DNA from: Fidelibacterota bacterium UBA2986
GTDB taxonomy: Bacteria; Fidelibacterota; Marinisomatia; Marinisomatales; AB-629-J13
Length of the DNA: 64,000 bases
Assembly (NCBI GenBank): GCA_002346675.1
Contig: DEAI01000011.1
Location: 504,912 to 568,911 of the forward strand
Direction of reading: 5' to 3'
The notes below the pieces were generated by a model, which worked only from the letters and a program-made list of their open reading frames with translations, did not search any database and was not told the origin of the DNA. Shown here piece by piece: positions 25,893 to 33,742 of this stretch. Both the position numbers and the translations under genes were made by a program. Within the stretch, counting starts at the first letter, position 1, and each line of letters opens with the position of its first letter.

Positions 25893-26909
25893 ATTAATAA
25901 ACCCATTAACATTGCACTTTTTGGATTTGGTCGTATCGGGAGAAATCTTTTCCGATTGGCCTACAAAGACCCTCGTTTTAACATTGTTGCTATTAGTGAA
26001 CATAGCCATGTGGAAGCGTTGCACTATCTATTGGCCCGAGATTCAGTTCATGGAGTTTTAGATGATGATATACAGTTAGATGGAGATTCATTTGTTGTTT
26101 GTGGTAAAAAAATACGTATTCTCCCAGGGAATAAACCAGGAGAAGTTCCTTGGGTCACGTTAGATGTAGATGTAGTCATTGATGCTACAGGTAAATATTT
26201 AAAGCGTGGTGAATTAAATAAACACATTCAAGCTGGTGCGAAGCGTGTCATTGTTTCCCGCACACCCGAAGATGAAATTGATCGAATTGTCATCCATGGT
26301 GTAAATGAGGACACTATTTCAAAATCTGATAAAATAATTTCTGCTACTTCTACTACTACTCAGGTGTTAGCTCTTATGCTAAAAATTTTAAACAAGCACT
26401 ATACCGTAAAACGAGCAATGATGACTACAGTGCATGCGTTTACATCTGACCAGCCATTGGCTGATGCAATAGGTTTGGATCTACGTAGAAGCCGGTCTGC
26501 AGTTGAAAATATTATTCCTAATACCACCAGCGCTCCTGAGATTGTTGAGAAACTGATGCCAGAATTCAAAGGAAAACTAGATGGGATCGCATTTAATGTT
26601 CCAGTTCCAAATGGATCATGCGTCGATCTAACTACAGAACTTGAACTGATGCCAACTACAGAGGAAATAAACCAGACTCTTAAAGAAGAGTCAGAAAATA
26701 CATATAATGGAATTTTGGGATACACGGATGATCCTATTGTTTCCAGTGACGTGATTGGCCGTGATGAAACTATGATTTTTGATGCTCAGGCTACCATGAT
26801 TACTTCGAAATCTTTATTGAAAACGATTTGCTGGTATGATAACGGTTGGGGTTTTTCTAAACGAATTTTGGATACAATTGAACTCTATACCAAGGAAGAT
26901 CTTTTTTGA
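25893..26909 (+). CDS. GAPDH-family protein lacking the catalytic cysteine, ATT start
   Basis: Rossmann and catalytic domains of glyceraldehyde-3-phosphate dehydrogenase. The NAD motif ALFGFGRIGRNLFR begins only 7 residues into the frame. The frame is closed by a stop at 25881 and has no ATG, GTG or TTG before this motif, so initiation must use a near-cognate codon; ATT 25893 gives MNKPINIALFGFGRIG. Where active enzymes have SNASCTTNC this one has SATSTTTQV: the nucleophile Cys is Thr154. The active-site His remains (TTVHAFTSDQ, His181), but the phosphate-site TTGAA is NTTSAP. The frame is intact and otherwise well conserved, so it is not a decayed pseudogene. It overlaps the next GAPDH by 4 bp; a structural, regulatory or hetero-tetramer role is inferred. 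Confidence 0.82.
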   Translation: MNKPINIALFGFGRIGRNLFRLAYKDPRFNIVAISEHSHVEALHYLLARDSVHGVLDDDIQLDGDSFVVCGKKIRILPGNKPGEVPWVTLDVDVVIDATGKYLKRGELNKHIQAGAKRVIVSRTPEDEIDRIVIHGVNEDTISKSDKIISATSTTTQVLALMLKILNKHYTVKRAMMTTVHAFTSDQPLADAIGLDLRRSRSAVENIIPNTTSAPEIVEKLMPEFKGKLDGIAFNVPVPNGSCVDLTTELELMPTTEEINQTLKEESENTYNGILGYTDDPIVSSDVIGRDETMIFDAQATMITSKSLLKTICWYDNGWGFSKRILDTIELYTKEDLF

Positions 26910-27910
26910 TTAGAGTTGCTATAAACGGATTTGGAAGAATTGGAAGGTCTGTCTTTCGCGTTCTGAATAATAACAAGGAAATTGAAATAGTAGCCATCAA
27001 TGATATTTTTGATAAGGGTGCCCTTGTATATTTACTGAAATATGATACCGTCATGGGTAGATTTCCTGGGGATGTTTCTCTAAACGGAGATGTCTTAGTC
27101 GCAGGTAATCAGAAGGTGAAGCTATTGGCAGAACGAATACCCAGGCAATTACCATGGAATAATTTAGGAGTTGATATTGTAGTAGAGTCTACAGGGATAT
27201 TTAGACAAAGAGTTCAATTAGAAGATCATATTTCTGCGGGAGCGAAAAAGGTGATTTTGACTGTTCCCGCTAAAGATGAAATTGATTATACAGTTGTGTT
27301 GGGTGTAAATGAATATGGGCTAACAAAGGACCATCACATCGTTTCCAATGCCAGCTGTACTACAAATTGTTTAGCACCTATGGCAAAAGTACTCCATGAG
27401 GCATTTGGGATTGAGTTAGGAGTAATCAATACAATCCACGCCTATACCAATGATCAGCGATTGGCGGATGTCCCTCACTCTGACTGGCGCAGGAGCCGTG
27501 CTGCTGCTGAAAATGTAATCCCTACAACAACAGGTGCTGCTCGCGCTGTAGGTAAAGTGTTGCCAGAGCTCAATGGGAAGCTGGATGGAATAGCTATGCG
27601 AGTGCCCGTCCCTGATGGCTCTGTCGTAGATTTTAATGTGCGATTGGAACAGATGGTTACAGTTGATAAAATAAATGAAGCGGTATTCTCAGCTGCAGAT
27701 GATGGCCCCATTTCAAAAGTATTGCAATATTCTACCTTACCAGTTGTATCTACAGATATTATTGGAAATCAGCATTCCTCTATTTTTGATGCGCCATTTA
27801 CACGTGTAATTGGGGGCAATTTTGTGAAAACTCTAAACTGGTATGATAATGAATGGGGGTATTCCAACCGAGTAGTGGACCTTATAGGTTTACTAGGGAA
27901 ATTGATCTAA
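26906..27910 (+). CDS. gap: Glyceraldehyde-3-phosphate dehydrogenase, type I
   Basis: Full-length glycolytic GAPDH (334 residues). NAD site INGFGRIGRSVFR at 7-19, catalytic SNASCTTNCLAP with Cys151, active-site His180 (NTIHAYTNDQ), phosphate-site TTTGAARAVGKV and the closing WYDNEWGYSNRV are all present. Asp32-Asn-type sequence after the second strand (INDIFD) favours NAD. Starts with TTG overlapping the upstream stop (TTGA), with AAGGAAG 8-10 bp before. Oxidises glyceraldehyde-3-phosphate to 1,3-bisphosphoglycerate in glycolysis/gluconeogenesis. Made together with the Cys-less paralogue. Confidence 0.95.
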   Translation: MIRVAINGFGRIGRSVFRVLNNNKEIEIVAINDIFDKGALVYLLKYDTVMGRFPGDVSLNGDVLVAGNQKVKLLAERIPRQLPWNNLGVDIVVESTGIFRQRVQLEDHISAGAKKVILTVPAKDEIDYTVVLGVNEYGLTKDHHIVSNASCTTNCLAPMAKVLHEAFGIELGVINTIHAYTNDQRLADVPHSDWRRSRAAAENVIPTTTGAARAVGKVLPELNGKLDGIAMRVPVPDGSVVDFNVRLEQMVTVDKINEAVFSAADDGPISKVLQYSTLPVVSTDIIGNQHSSIFDAPFTRVIGGNFVKTLNWYDNEWGYSNRVVDLIGLLGKLI

Positions 27911-28182
27911 AACAAATCGACGTTTTCCATAGCATACCTACATATTTATTTTAAATAAATAGAGATATGTTATTAATAAATAATATTGTCTGCTTTTTTG
28001 TAGTTCTATAGTAAAGCATAGTTACCCTTTAGACTAAAATACTACTATAGTCCAATTTACTAATACTGTACATTTTTTTGATTTTATCACCTATATATAT
28101 CAGTCAGAATAATAAAAAATATTATATTCTATATCGATTTTGAATAGGGGATCTGATAACGTCCTATTTTAAAATATATTAT

Positions 28183-29193
28183 TTAGCCACAGGTGGTTTC
28201 AATTAGTGCAGCACATACCTTGTAGGGATCCATGTTTGCGGAGGGCCTCCGATCTTCAAGATATCCATATCCGTCATTAGCTGTAGTCATGGGGATACGG
28301 ATTGAAGCTCCGCGATCACTTACACCATATCGAAACTCTTTGATGGAGCAGGTTTCGTGTAACCCTGTGAGGCGTTCTTCATTATGTGCTCCATAAATGG
28401 CGATATGTTCATCGTGTTTTTTTGCTAAGGCATCACAGGCGGCCTCAATTACTTTTAAGCCTCCTGTTGTACGCATAGCTTTTGTGCTAAAGTTCATATG
28501 TGCTCCGGCACCGTTCCAATCACCTTTAACCGGCTTGGGATGTAATGTAGCACTCACGCCATAATCTTCTGAAATCCGGTATAACAGCCACCTAGATAAC
28601 CATAGCTGATCGGCTACATCCAATGGCCCTAAAGGTCCAACCTGATATTCCCACTGTCCCGGCATTACCTCCGCGTTGATACCAGAAATTTCCAAACCTG
28701 CATCAATACACAACTCCAAGTGATCCTCAACAATATCACGACCATATACCTCATCTGCACCAACTCCACAGTAGAATGGTCCCTGCGGAGCAGGATATCC
28801 ACCTTCCGGCCACCCAAGAGGAACACGTCCTTGGAAGAATGTATATTCCTGTTCAATCCCAAACCAAGATTCCTGGTCAGCATATTTTTCAGCAACGCTT
28901 CGTAAATGAGCTCTTGTATTTGATTTATGAACAGATTCATCCGCGTTCATAACCTCACACATGACAAGCAGATTGTCTCCTCCGCGTATTGGATCTAGTA
29001 TATAATAAACAGGTTTTAACATACAGTCACTATCTTCTCCTGCAGCTTGATTGGTACTCGAGCCGTCAAAACCCCAGTTTGGAAGATCAGAAAGGGAATT
29101 TACCTCACCTGAAATTATTTTTGTTTTTGATCTAAGTTTTTGAGTTGGCTCATGTCCATCCATCCATATATATTCAACTTTTACTTTACTCAA
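28183..29193 (-). CDS. glnII: Glutamine synthetase type II (eukaryotic-type GSII)
   Basis: ATP-dependent ammonium assimilation into glutamine. At 336 residues it has the size and motifs of GSII, not of the larger GSI: NWGFDGSSTNQA, IEQEYTFF, INAEVMPGQWEYQVG, KGDWNGAGAHMN, RGASIRIP, LEDRRPSANMDPY. GSII is typical of eukaryotes and found in scattered bacteria such as rhizobia and actinomycetes, where it lacks adenylylation control. The TTG start is fixed by AAGGAGG ending 7 bp upstream. Two Lrp-type regulator genes lie immediately upstream on the same strand, the nearer only 37 bp away, so it may be co-transcribed with and controlled by them. Confidence 0.95.
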   Translation of the reverse strand: MSKVKVEYIWMDGHEPTQKLRSKTKIISGEVNSLSDLPNWGFDGSSTNQAAGEDSDCMLKPVYYILDPIRGGDNLLVMCEVMNADESVHKSNTRAHLRSVAEKYADQESWFGIEQEYTFFQGRVPLGWPEGGYPAPQGPFYCGVGADEVYGRDIVEDHLELCIDAGLEISGINAEVMPGQWEYQVGPLGPLDVADQLWLSRWLLYRISEDYGVSATLHPKPVKGDWNGAGAHMNFSTKAMRTTGGLKVIEAACDALAKKHDEHIAIYGAHNEERLTGLHETCSIKEFRYGVSDRGASIRIPMTTANDGYGYLEDRRPSANMDPYKVCAALIETTCG

Positions 29194-29230
29194 TGTGGTC
29201 CCTCCTTTTTACCTATGGTTTAGTTTATTG

Positions 29231-29680
29231 TTAAACTGGAATATTCTGCATCAACTTAAATGATGAAAGAATTATCTGTGTTTCTGTACGTGCGACTCCA
29301 GGCCAACTTTGAATATTGCGCAATAGTTCTTCAAGGGTGTGGGAATTACGAGTTACGACTAACAAACTATGAGATCCACTTCCAGTTGTACTAAAACATT
29401 GAATAACCTCTGGTGTTTTCTCTGCAGATTTTATGAACGATTTATAGTGCACTGATGATTCAGATATAACGGTAATAATTGCTGATACATCTAAATCTAA
29501 TTTTTTTGGGTCCAGGACAGCATGGATCCCCTGGATAATACCCGATTCTTGTAATTTTTTTATTCGTTCAGTGACAGTTGGTATTGAAATATTTAGCTCA
29601 TTTGCTATATGGCTTGCAGCTATACGACCATCTTTCTGTAAGATATTTAGAATTTTCCGATCTGTACTATCAATTTTCAT
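29231..29680 (-). CDS. Lrp/AsnC-family transcriptional regulator (proximal copy)
   Basis: 149 residues: an N-terminal winged HTH (DRKILNILQKDGRIAASHIA, SIPTVTERIKKLQESGII) and a C-terminal AsnC/RAM ligand-binding domain (VSAIITVISESSVHYK, IQCFSTTGSGSHSLLVV). Lrp-type proteins form octamers or dimers that sense amino acids. The gene ends 37 bp before glnII on the same strand, which points to control of nitrogen assimilation and autoregulation. It is about as similar to the next regulator as tandem duplicates are, with the same lengths and the same shared CFSTTG block. Confidence 0.9.
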   Translation of the reverse strand: MKIDSTDRKILNILQKDGRIAASHIANELNISIPTVTERIKKLQESGIIQGIHAVLDPKKLDLDVSAIITVISESSVHYKSFIKSAEKTPEVIQCFSTTGSGSHSLLVVTRNSHTLEELLRNIQSWPGVARTETQIILSSFKLMQNIPV

Positions 29681-29892
29681 TAAATGACTTATTTAATAAT
29701 ATTAATATATAATGATATATTACAATAAATAATTATATAATACATATTATTATTTTATTAATGTTAATTGTAAAACGTTATTGAATTGATAATATTTATA
29801 GCTAGTATTATAAGATATAGAAAAATATAATTATTTAAACTCGTCTTAAGAAATAATCTAGACAAAATAATTACATATTATAAAAAACAACT

Positions 29893-30345
29893 TTATTTTA
29901 TAGGTAATTTCTGTCGGATATTATATTTAGATAATATTACTTGGGTTTCTGTTCGAGTGACATTGGGCCAACTCTGGATTTTTCGTAATAACTCTTCCAA
30001 AGTTTTTGAATTTTCTGTTGCGATCCACAGCATGAGTGACCCCATTCCTGTGGTGCTGAAACATTGGATTATTTCCGGAGTTTTTTTAGCATTTTCGATA
30101 ACTTTTTTAAAGTTATTAGATGAAGATGAAATTACCGTGATGATTGCTGTTACATCCAGACCCACTGATCGAGAATCAATTACTGCCTGAAAAGCTTGAA
30201 TAACAGATCCCTCTTGAAGTTTCCTTATTCTCTCCGTAATGGTAGGAACAGTTAAATTTAATTCTTTAGCTATTTCACTAGCTGTTTTTCTACCATTTTG
30301 CTGTAGACTGATCAAAATCTGACGATCTATACTATCAATTTTCAT
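29893..30345 (-). CDS. Lrp/AsnC-family transcriptional regulator (distal copy)
   Basis: 150 residues, a tandem paralogue of the regulator downstream: HTH (DRQILISLQQNGRKTASEIA, TVPTITERIRKLQEGSVI) and RAM domain (VTAIITVISSSSNNFK, IQCFSTTGMGSLMLWIA). Recognition-helix residues are almost the same in both copies while the ligand-pocket side differs (GSGSHSLLVV against GMGSLMLWIA). This suggests that both bind similar sites but answer to different effectors. A 212-bp AT-rich gap lies between the two, enough for a separate promoter. Confidence 0.9.
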   Translation of the reverse strand: MKIDSIDRQILISLQQNGRKTASEIAKELNLTVPTITERIRKLQEGSVIQAFQAVIDSRSVGLDVTAIITVISSSSNNFKKVIENAKKTPEIIQCFSTTGMGSLMLWIATENSKTLEELLRKIQSWPNVTRTETQVILSKYNIRQKLPIK

Positions 30346-30798
30346 TAATGTTAAATTCTTTTAATCGCTTTAATAAATTAAGGTAATCAGTTACTCACAC
30401 GATATTAATAAACATTCTAAATCAAATACTAATGGTATAAGTAAAAGGCGTTTCATTAATGGAATCTATTTTATTTTTACTTTTTTATCAAGAACTGCGT
30501 GTGTCCCACAAATCTGTGTCCCATATTAGGGTATATTTGTGATTATTTCTGATAAGATTTGATACTAAAAAGCCCCGCTAAAAAACGGGGCTTTCTTGAG
30601 AGGTATTTGGTATTTTTCTCAGCGGGGCGGACGGTATCCTCAGCGAACTCTTTTTATTATTAATATATTAGTTAGTCGTAATTAAAAATTTTTAAAAGCC
30701 AACCGAATATTTTATATTAGAATTGCGGAACGATCAAAATTTTTGCCTTTTGGTTCGTATATTTTTTAGTTCAAAAATATTTATGAAGGAGTCATATT
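30346..30798. other. 453-bp intergenic region at the left edge of the restriction-modification island
   Basis: Between divergent genes. It holds a 9-bp direct repeat TGTGTCCCA (30500-30508 and 30515-30523), an orphan terminator (30569-30597), and a locally GC-rich stretch with CTCAGCG twice (about 30618-30645) in otherwise AT-rich DNA. No gene or RNA is recognised. The mix of unrelated fragments is what one expects at an insertion junction. Confidence 0.4.
30569..30597. terminator. Orphan bidirectional-type terminator
   Basis: AAAGCCCCG and CGGGGCTTT pair over 9 bp around an 8-base loop. T-rich tails exist on both sides (CTTTCTT on plus, GCTTTTTAG on minus), yet no gene ends here on either strand, so it may be a remnant of displaced sequence. 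Confidence 0.75.
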
Positions 30799-30993
30799 AT
30801 GACAGGAGATCGCTGGTATTCAATTGATGAAATAGCCAATTACCTTGGAATCAAGAAAGAGACACTTTACAAGTGGCTTGCTGAAAAAGATGTACCTGCT
30901 CATAAGGTTGGTAATTTATGGAAGTTTCGTAAAGATGAGATAGATCAATGGGTTACCTCAGGTGAAGCAGATTCAAGGATGAGGAAGAAATAG
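30799..30993 (+). CDS. Excisionase/MerR-type HTH protein
   Basis: 64 residues, almost all one HTH_17 domain: WYSIDEIANYLGIKKETLYKWL followed by the wing VPAHKVGNLWKFRKDEIDQWV. Such proteins act as excisionases of integrating elements or as small DNA-binding controllers next to restriction-modification genes. A strong ribosome site (AAGGAG) is 8 bp before the ATG. It lies 44 bp before the methyltransferase, so a controller of the type III system is the more likely role; no integrase is present. Confidence 0.8.
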   Translation: MTGDRWYSIDEIANYLGIKKETLYKWLAEKDVPAHKVGNLWKFRKDEIDQWVTSGEADSRMRKK

Positions 30994-31037
30994 ATGATTA
31001 AATACAACAATTTAATAATTAATACAGGTTCTTAAGT

Positions 31038-32999
31038 ATGACACTATTTGATATATTAGAAAAACAACTTAAAAAAGAGAACAGCTTTGTTACTGACAAC
31101 GGAGAATTAAAGAAATGGGTTGTAATAAATAAAGCTCAGAATTTTAATGCCAGACTAATTGGACTGCTACTTGATAATAAAGATATAAAAGAAAAATTCT
31201 TTATTGATATTAAAGGAACATTAGTTTTTAAACAAAATTTGTTTGTGCAGTTTTTGGAACAGAATAATTATCTAAACAGTAGTTACACTCAATACAAAAA
31301 CAAAGTCGGACTTACTATTGATGGGAAATATCTAAAACAACGCAATGAAGTTGCCTTAGTTTGGCCATTTAAAGATTGCGTTTTGGAAGGAGGACAAAGC
31401 CGAGAAGAAGATAAACGAGAAGAAATATTTTTTAATGAAATACTTGCTCAAGATGAAATTACACAACTGCTTGAACCCAAAATTTTAACCAATGCAAAAA
31501 GCTTTGACAAAGATGGAAAACAAAAATTTAAAGGTTTTACAAAAGATGCAGAATTAAACAAAAAAAGAGGATTACCAAAAGACACTATAACTGACAATCT
31601 AATTATAAAAGGCAATAATCTTTTAGCCCTACATTCTTTAAAAAAGGAGTTTTTCGAGAAAGTAAAACTGATTTATATAGATCCACCTTATAATACTGGT
31701 GGTGATGCAAATATTTTCACTTATAATAATACTTTTAATCATTCTACTTGGCTTACATTTATGAAAAATAGATTAATCATTGGAAAAGACCTATTAAAAA
31801 GTGATGGATTTATAGCAATAGCAATAGATCATTATGAATTAGGGTATTTAATAACACTTGCAGACGAAATATTTGGAAAAGAAAATAGAATAGGCATAGT
31901 CTCAGTAGTTAATAATCCAATGGGTAGGAATCAAGCAAAATATTTTTCGACAGTAAATGACTTTATGATTATTTATGCTAAAAATATCGAATATGCAAAA
32001 TTTAATAATGTAGTGCTCAACGATGAATTCATAAAAACATATGATAAAGAAGATTCAAAAGGCAGATATAAATTAAAGAACTTCATACGTACAGGTGGAG
32101 GAAATTCAGGTTTAAGAATAAACAAACAATCCTTCTGGTATCCAATATTTGTTAGCCCTGATTATAATAAAATAACTTTAGAAGAGAAAGAAAATTACAT
32201 TGAAGTTTTTCCTGTTACAGCGTCTGACCAAGAGCGAACTTGGAAATTATCTAAGAAATCAACAGAATTATCTTTAGACGAATTAGTAGCTAAAAAAAAT
32301 GATGATGGTTCAATTAATATACTTGAAAAATATAGAATTGATAAAGGACAAAAAGTACCAACAGTTTGGAGTGACAAGAAATATAATGCAAATCACCAAG
32401 GAATAAGATTGTTGGAAAAAATAATTGGCAGAAAGGGATTTAGCTTCCCGAAGTCATTATATACAGTGTCTGATACAATTAAATTAATGGCGAATCCTCA
32501 TGATTTAATTTTAGATTTTCACGCTGGCAGTGGAACTACTGGACACGCTGTTTTAGAACTAAACAAAATAGATAAAGGTCAAAGGCAATTTATTCTTATC
32601 GAACAGTTAGATGAGCATATTGATATTTGTAATGAAAGAAATCAAAAAGTTTTAAAACAAAATAATATTACTGATAATTTTATCTACTTAGAGCTCAAAA
32701 AATACAATCAAACTTTCATAGAACAAATAGAAGAAGCTAAAGACAATAAATCTTTATTGAAAATATGGGAGCGGATGAAGGCAAAATCTTTCTTGAACTA
32801 CAATGTTGATATTCAAAAACAAGATGAACATATTGAAGAGTTTAAACAATTAGAATTAAAAGAACAAAAAGAGCACCTTATTGATTTGTTAGATAAAAAC
32901 CAGTTGTATGTAAATCTTTCATCAATTAATGATAAAGATTTTGAAGTAAGCCAAGAGGAGAAACAAATTTCTATGGAATTTTATAAATACAAAGGATAA
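31038..32999 (+). CDS. mod: Type III restriction-modification methyltransferase (Mod)
   Basis: DNA N6-adenine methyltransferase of the beta class: motif IV DPPYNTG (Asp215) comes before the AdoMet motif I DFHAGSGTTGHAV (Asp493). The long N-terminal part (1-180) and the region between the motifs are expected to hold target recognition. Mod alone methylates one strand of an asymmetric site; with Res it directs cleavage. A good partner Res lies two genes downstream. Codon use is much more A-rich than in flanking genes, which suggests horizontal acquisition. Confidence 0.92.
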   Translation: MTLFDILEKQLKKENSFVTDNGELKKWVVINKAQNFNARLIGLLLDNKDIKEKFFIDIKGTLVFKQNLFVQFLEQNNYLNSSYTQYKNKVGLTIDGKYLKQRNEVALVWPFKDCVLEGGQSREEDKREEIFFNEILAQDEITQLLEPKILTNAKSFDKDGKQKFKGFTKDAELNKKRGLPKDTITDNLIIKGNNLLALHSLKKEFFEKVKLIYIDPPYNTGGDANIFTYNNTFNHSTWLTFMKNRLIIGKDLLKSDGFIAIAIDHYELGYLITLADEIFGKENRIGIVSVVNNPMGRNQAKYFSTVNDFMIIYAKNIEYAKFNNVVLNDEFIKTYDKEDSKGRYKLKNFIRTGGGNSGLRINKQSFWYPIFVSPDYNKITLEEKENYIEVFPVTASDQERTWKLSKKSTELSLDELVAKKNDDGSINILEKYRIDKGQKVPTVWSDKKYNANHQGIRLLEKIIGRKGFSFPKSLYTVSDTIKLMANPHDLILDFHAGSGTTGHAVLELNKIDKGQRQFILIEQLDEHIDICNERNQKVLKQNNITDNFIYLELKKYNQTFIEQIEEAKDNKSLLKIWERMKAKSFLNYNVDIQKQDEHIEEFKQLELKEQKEHLIDLLDKNQLYVNLSSINDKDFEVSQEEKQISMEFYKYKG

Positions 33000-33048
33000 A
33001 CTTATTAAAGAAGTAAAAAAAGAAAAGTTTGGTTCAAGAAAAAGTCAA

Positions 33049-33729
33049 TTGAAAAATATTTTAACTGAAAATTCAATAGATTTTGTTGCAAACATTTGGG
33101 TTGTGACTTGTAGACAAGCAATAAATAGAAATAAAAACACTCGATATTTGGTAATAATTGAAGGTGTTTATGATGAGAAATTTAAAAAGTTGTTAAATCG
33201 ATTAAATAGCAATATTTCTATAATAAATATAATTTTTGATAGCGAAGAAAAAAATGTAGAAATATATAATATAAAAACTGACCAAAAAGGGGTTGTATCA
33301 TTAGAAAATTTTAAACAAAGAATAATCGATATTACAGAATGTAAATTTATTCAATCTTATGCAATGGGAAGTAAAGAGTCTACACCATTAAGTAGGTTTT
33401 TTAGAGAAAAAATGGGGAAAGGTTTTGCATTGACAGATATTGATTTTTTTTTAACAAAAAACAGGCTTTTTATTGAAGAAAAAAATTTTGTAAAAGAAGG
33501 TATTGGGTACATAGGTGTTGGACAATGCATATCATTTAAAGAAATTATTAATGATATATTTAATGGTATAGAGTTAATGATTTTGTGTATTGATAATAAT
33601 GATTTCTATATCGAGAACTTTGATAGGATTAATTGTACAAATTCCGAATATATTAGTGATTGGGGTAAAATGATTTCTTTTAAAACAAAAAAGATTAGTC
33701 TAGAAGATCTTTTACATATTTTAAAATAA
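33049..33729 (+). CDS. Unknown protein between mod and res
   Basis: 226 residues from TTG 33049, no recognised family. The sequence alternates strands and helices (YLVIIEGVYDEKF, ELMILCIDNNDFYI). A block near 120-160 (TDIDFFLTKNRLFIEEKNF) has acidic residues spaced like a nuclease fold but lacks a clear PD-ExK pattern. The frame is open upstream into mod; in-frame ATA at 32983 would add 22 residues (MNTKDKLIKEVKKEKFGSRK...) and overlap mod. It ends 13 bp before res. The position suggests an accessory part of the restriction system, perhaps an inhibitor or additional specificity factor; this is inference. Confidence 0.65.
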   Translation: MKNILTENSIDFVANIWVVTCRQAINRNKNTRYLVIIEGVYDEKFKKLLNRLNSNISIINIIFDSEEKNVEIYNIKTDQKGVVSLENFKQRIIDITECKFIQSYAMGSKESTPLSRFFREKMGKGFALTDIDFFLTKNRLFIEEKNFVKEGIGYIGVGQCISFKEIINDIFNGIELMILCIDNNDFYIENFDRINCTNSEYISDWGKMISFKTKKISLEDLLHILK

Positions 33730-33742
33730 TAGAGATTGATAT

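Noticed and set aside
25893..26909. First GAPDH as a pseudogene
   Set aside because: The frame is uninterrupted, the NAD motif, active-site His and closing strands are conserved, and the next gene is coupled to it. Only the start codon and the Cys site are odd.
27940..27971. AT-rich inverted repeat between gap and glnII
   Set aside because: Pairs only A and T over a few bases in a very AT-rich spacer; not distinguishable from chance.
30799..30993. Integrated phage or ICE excisionase
   Set aside because: No integrase, recombinase or att-like long repeat was found near it, so a controller of the RM genes fits better.
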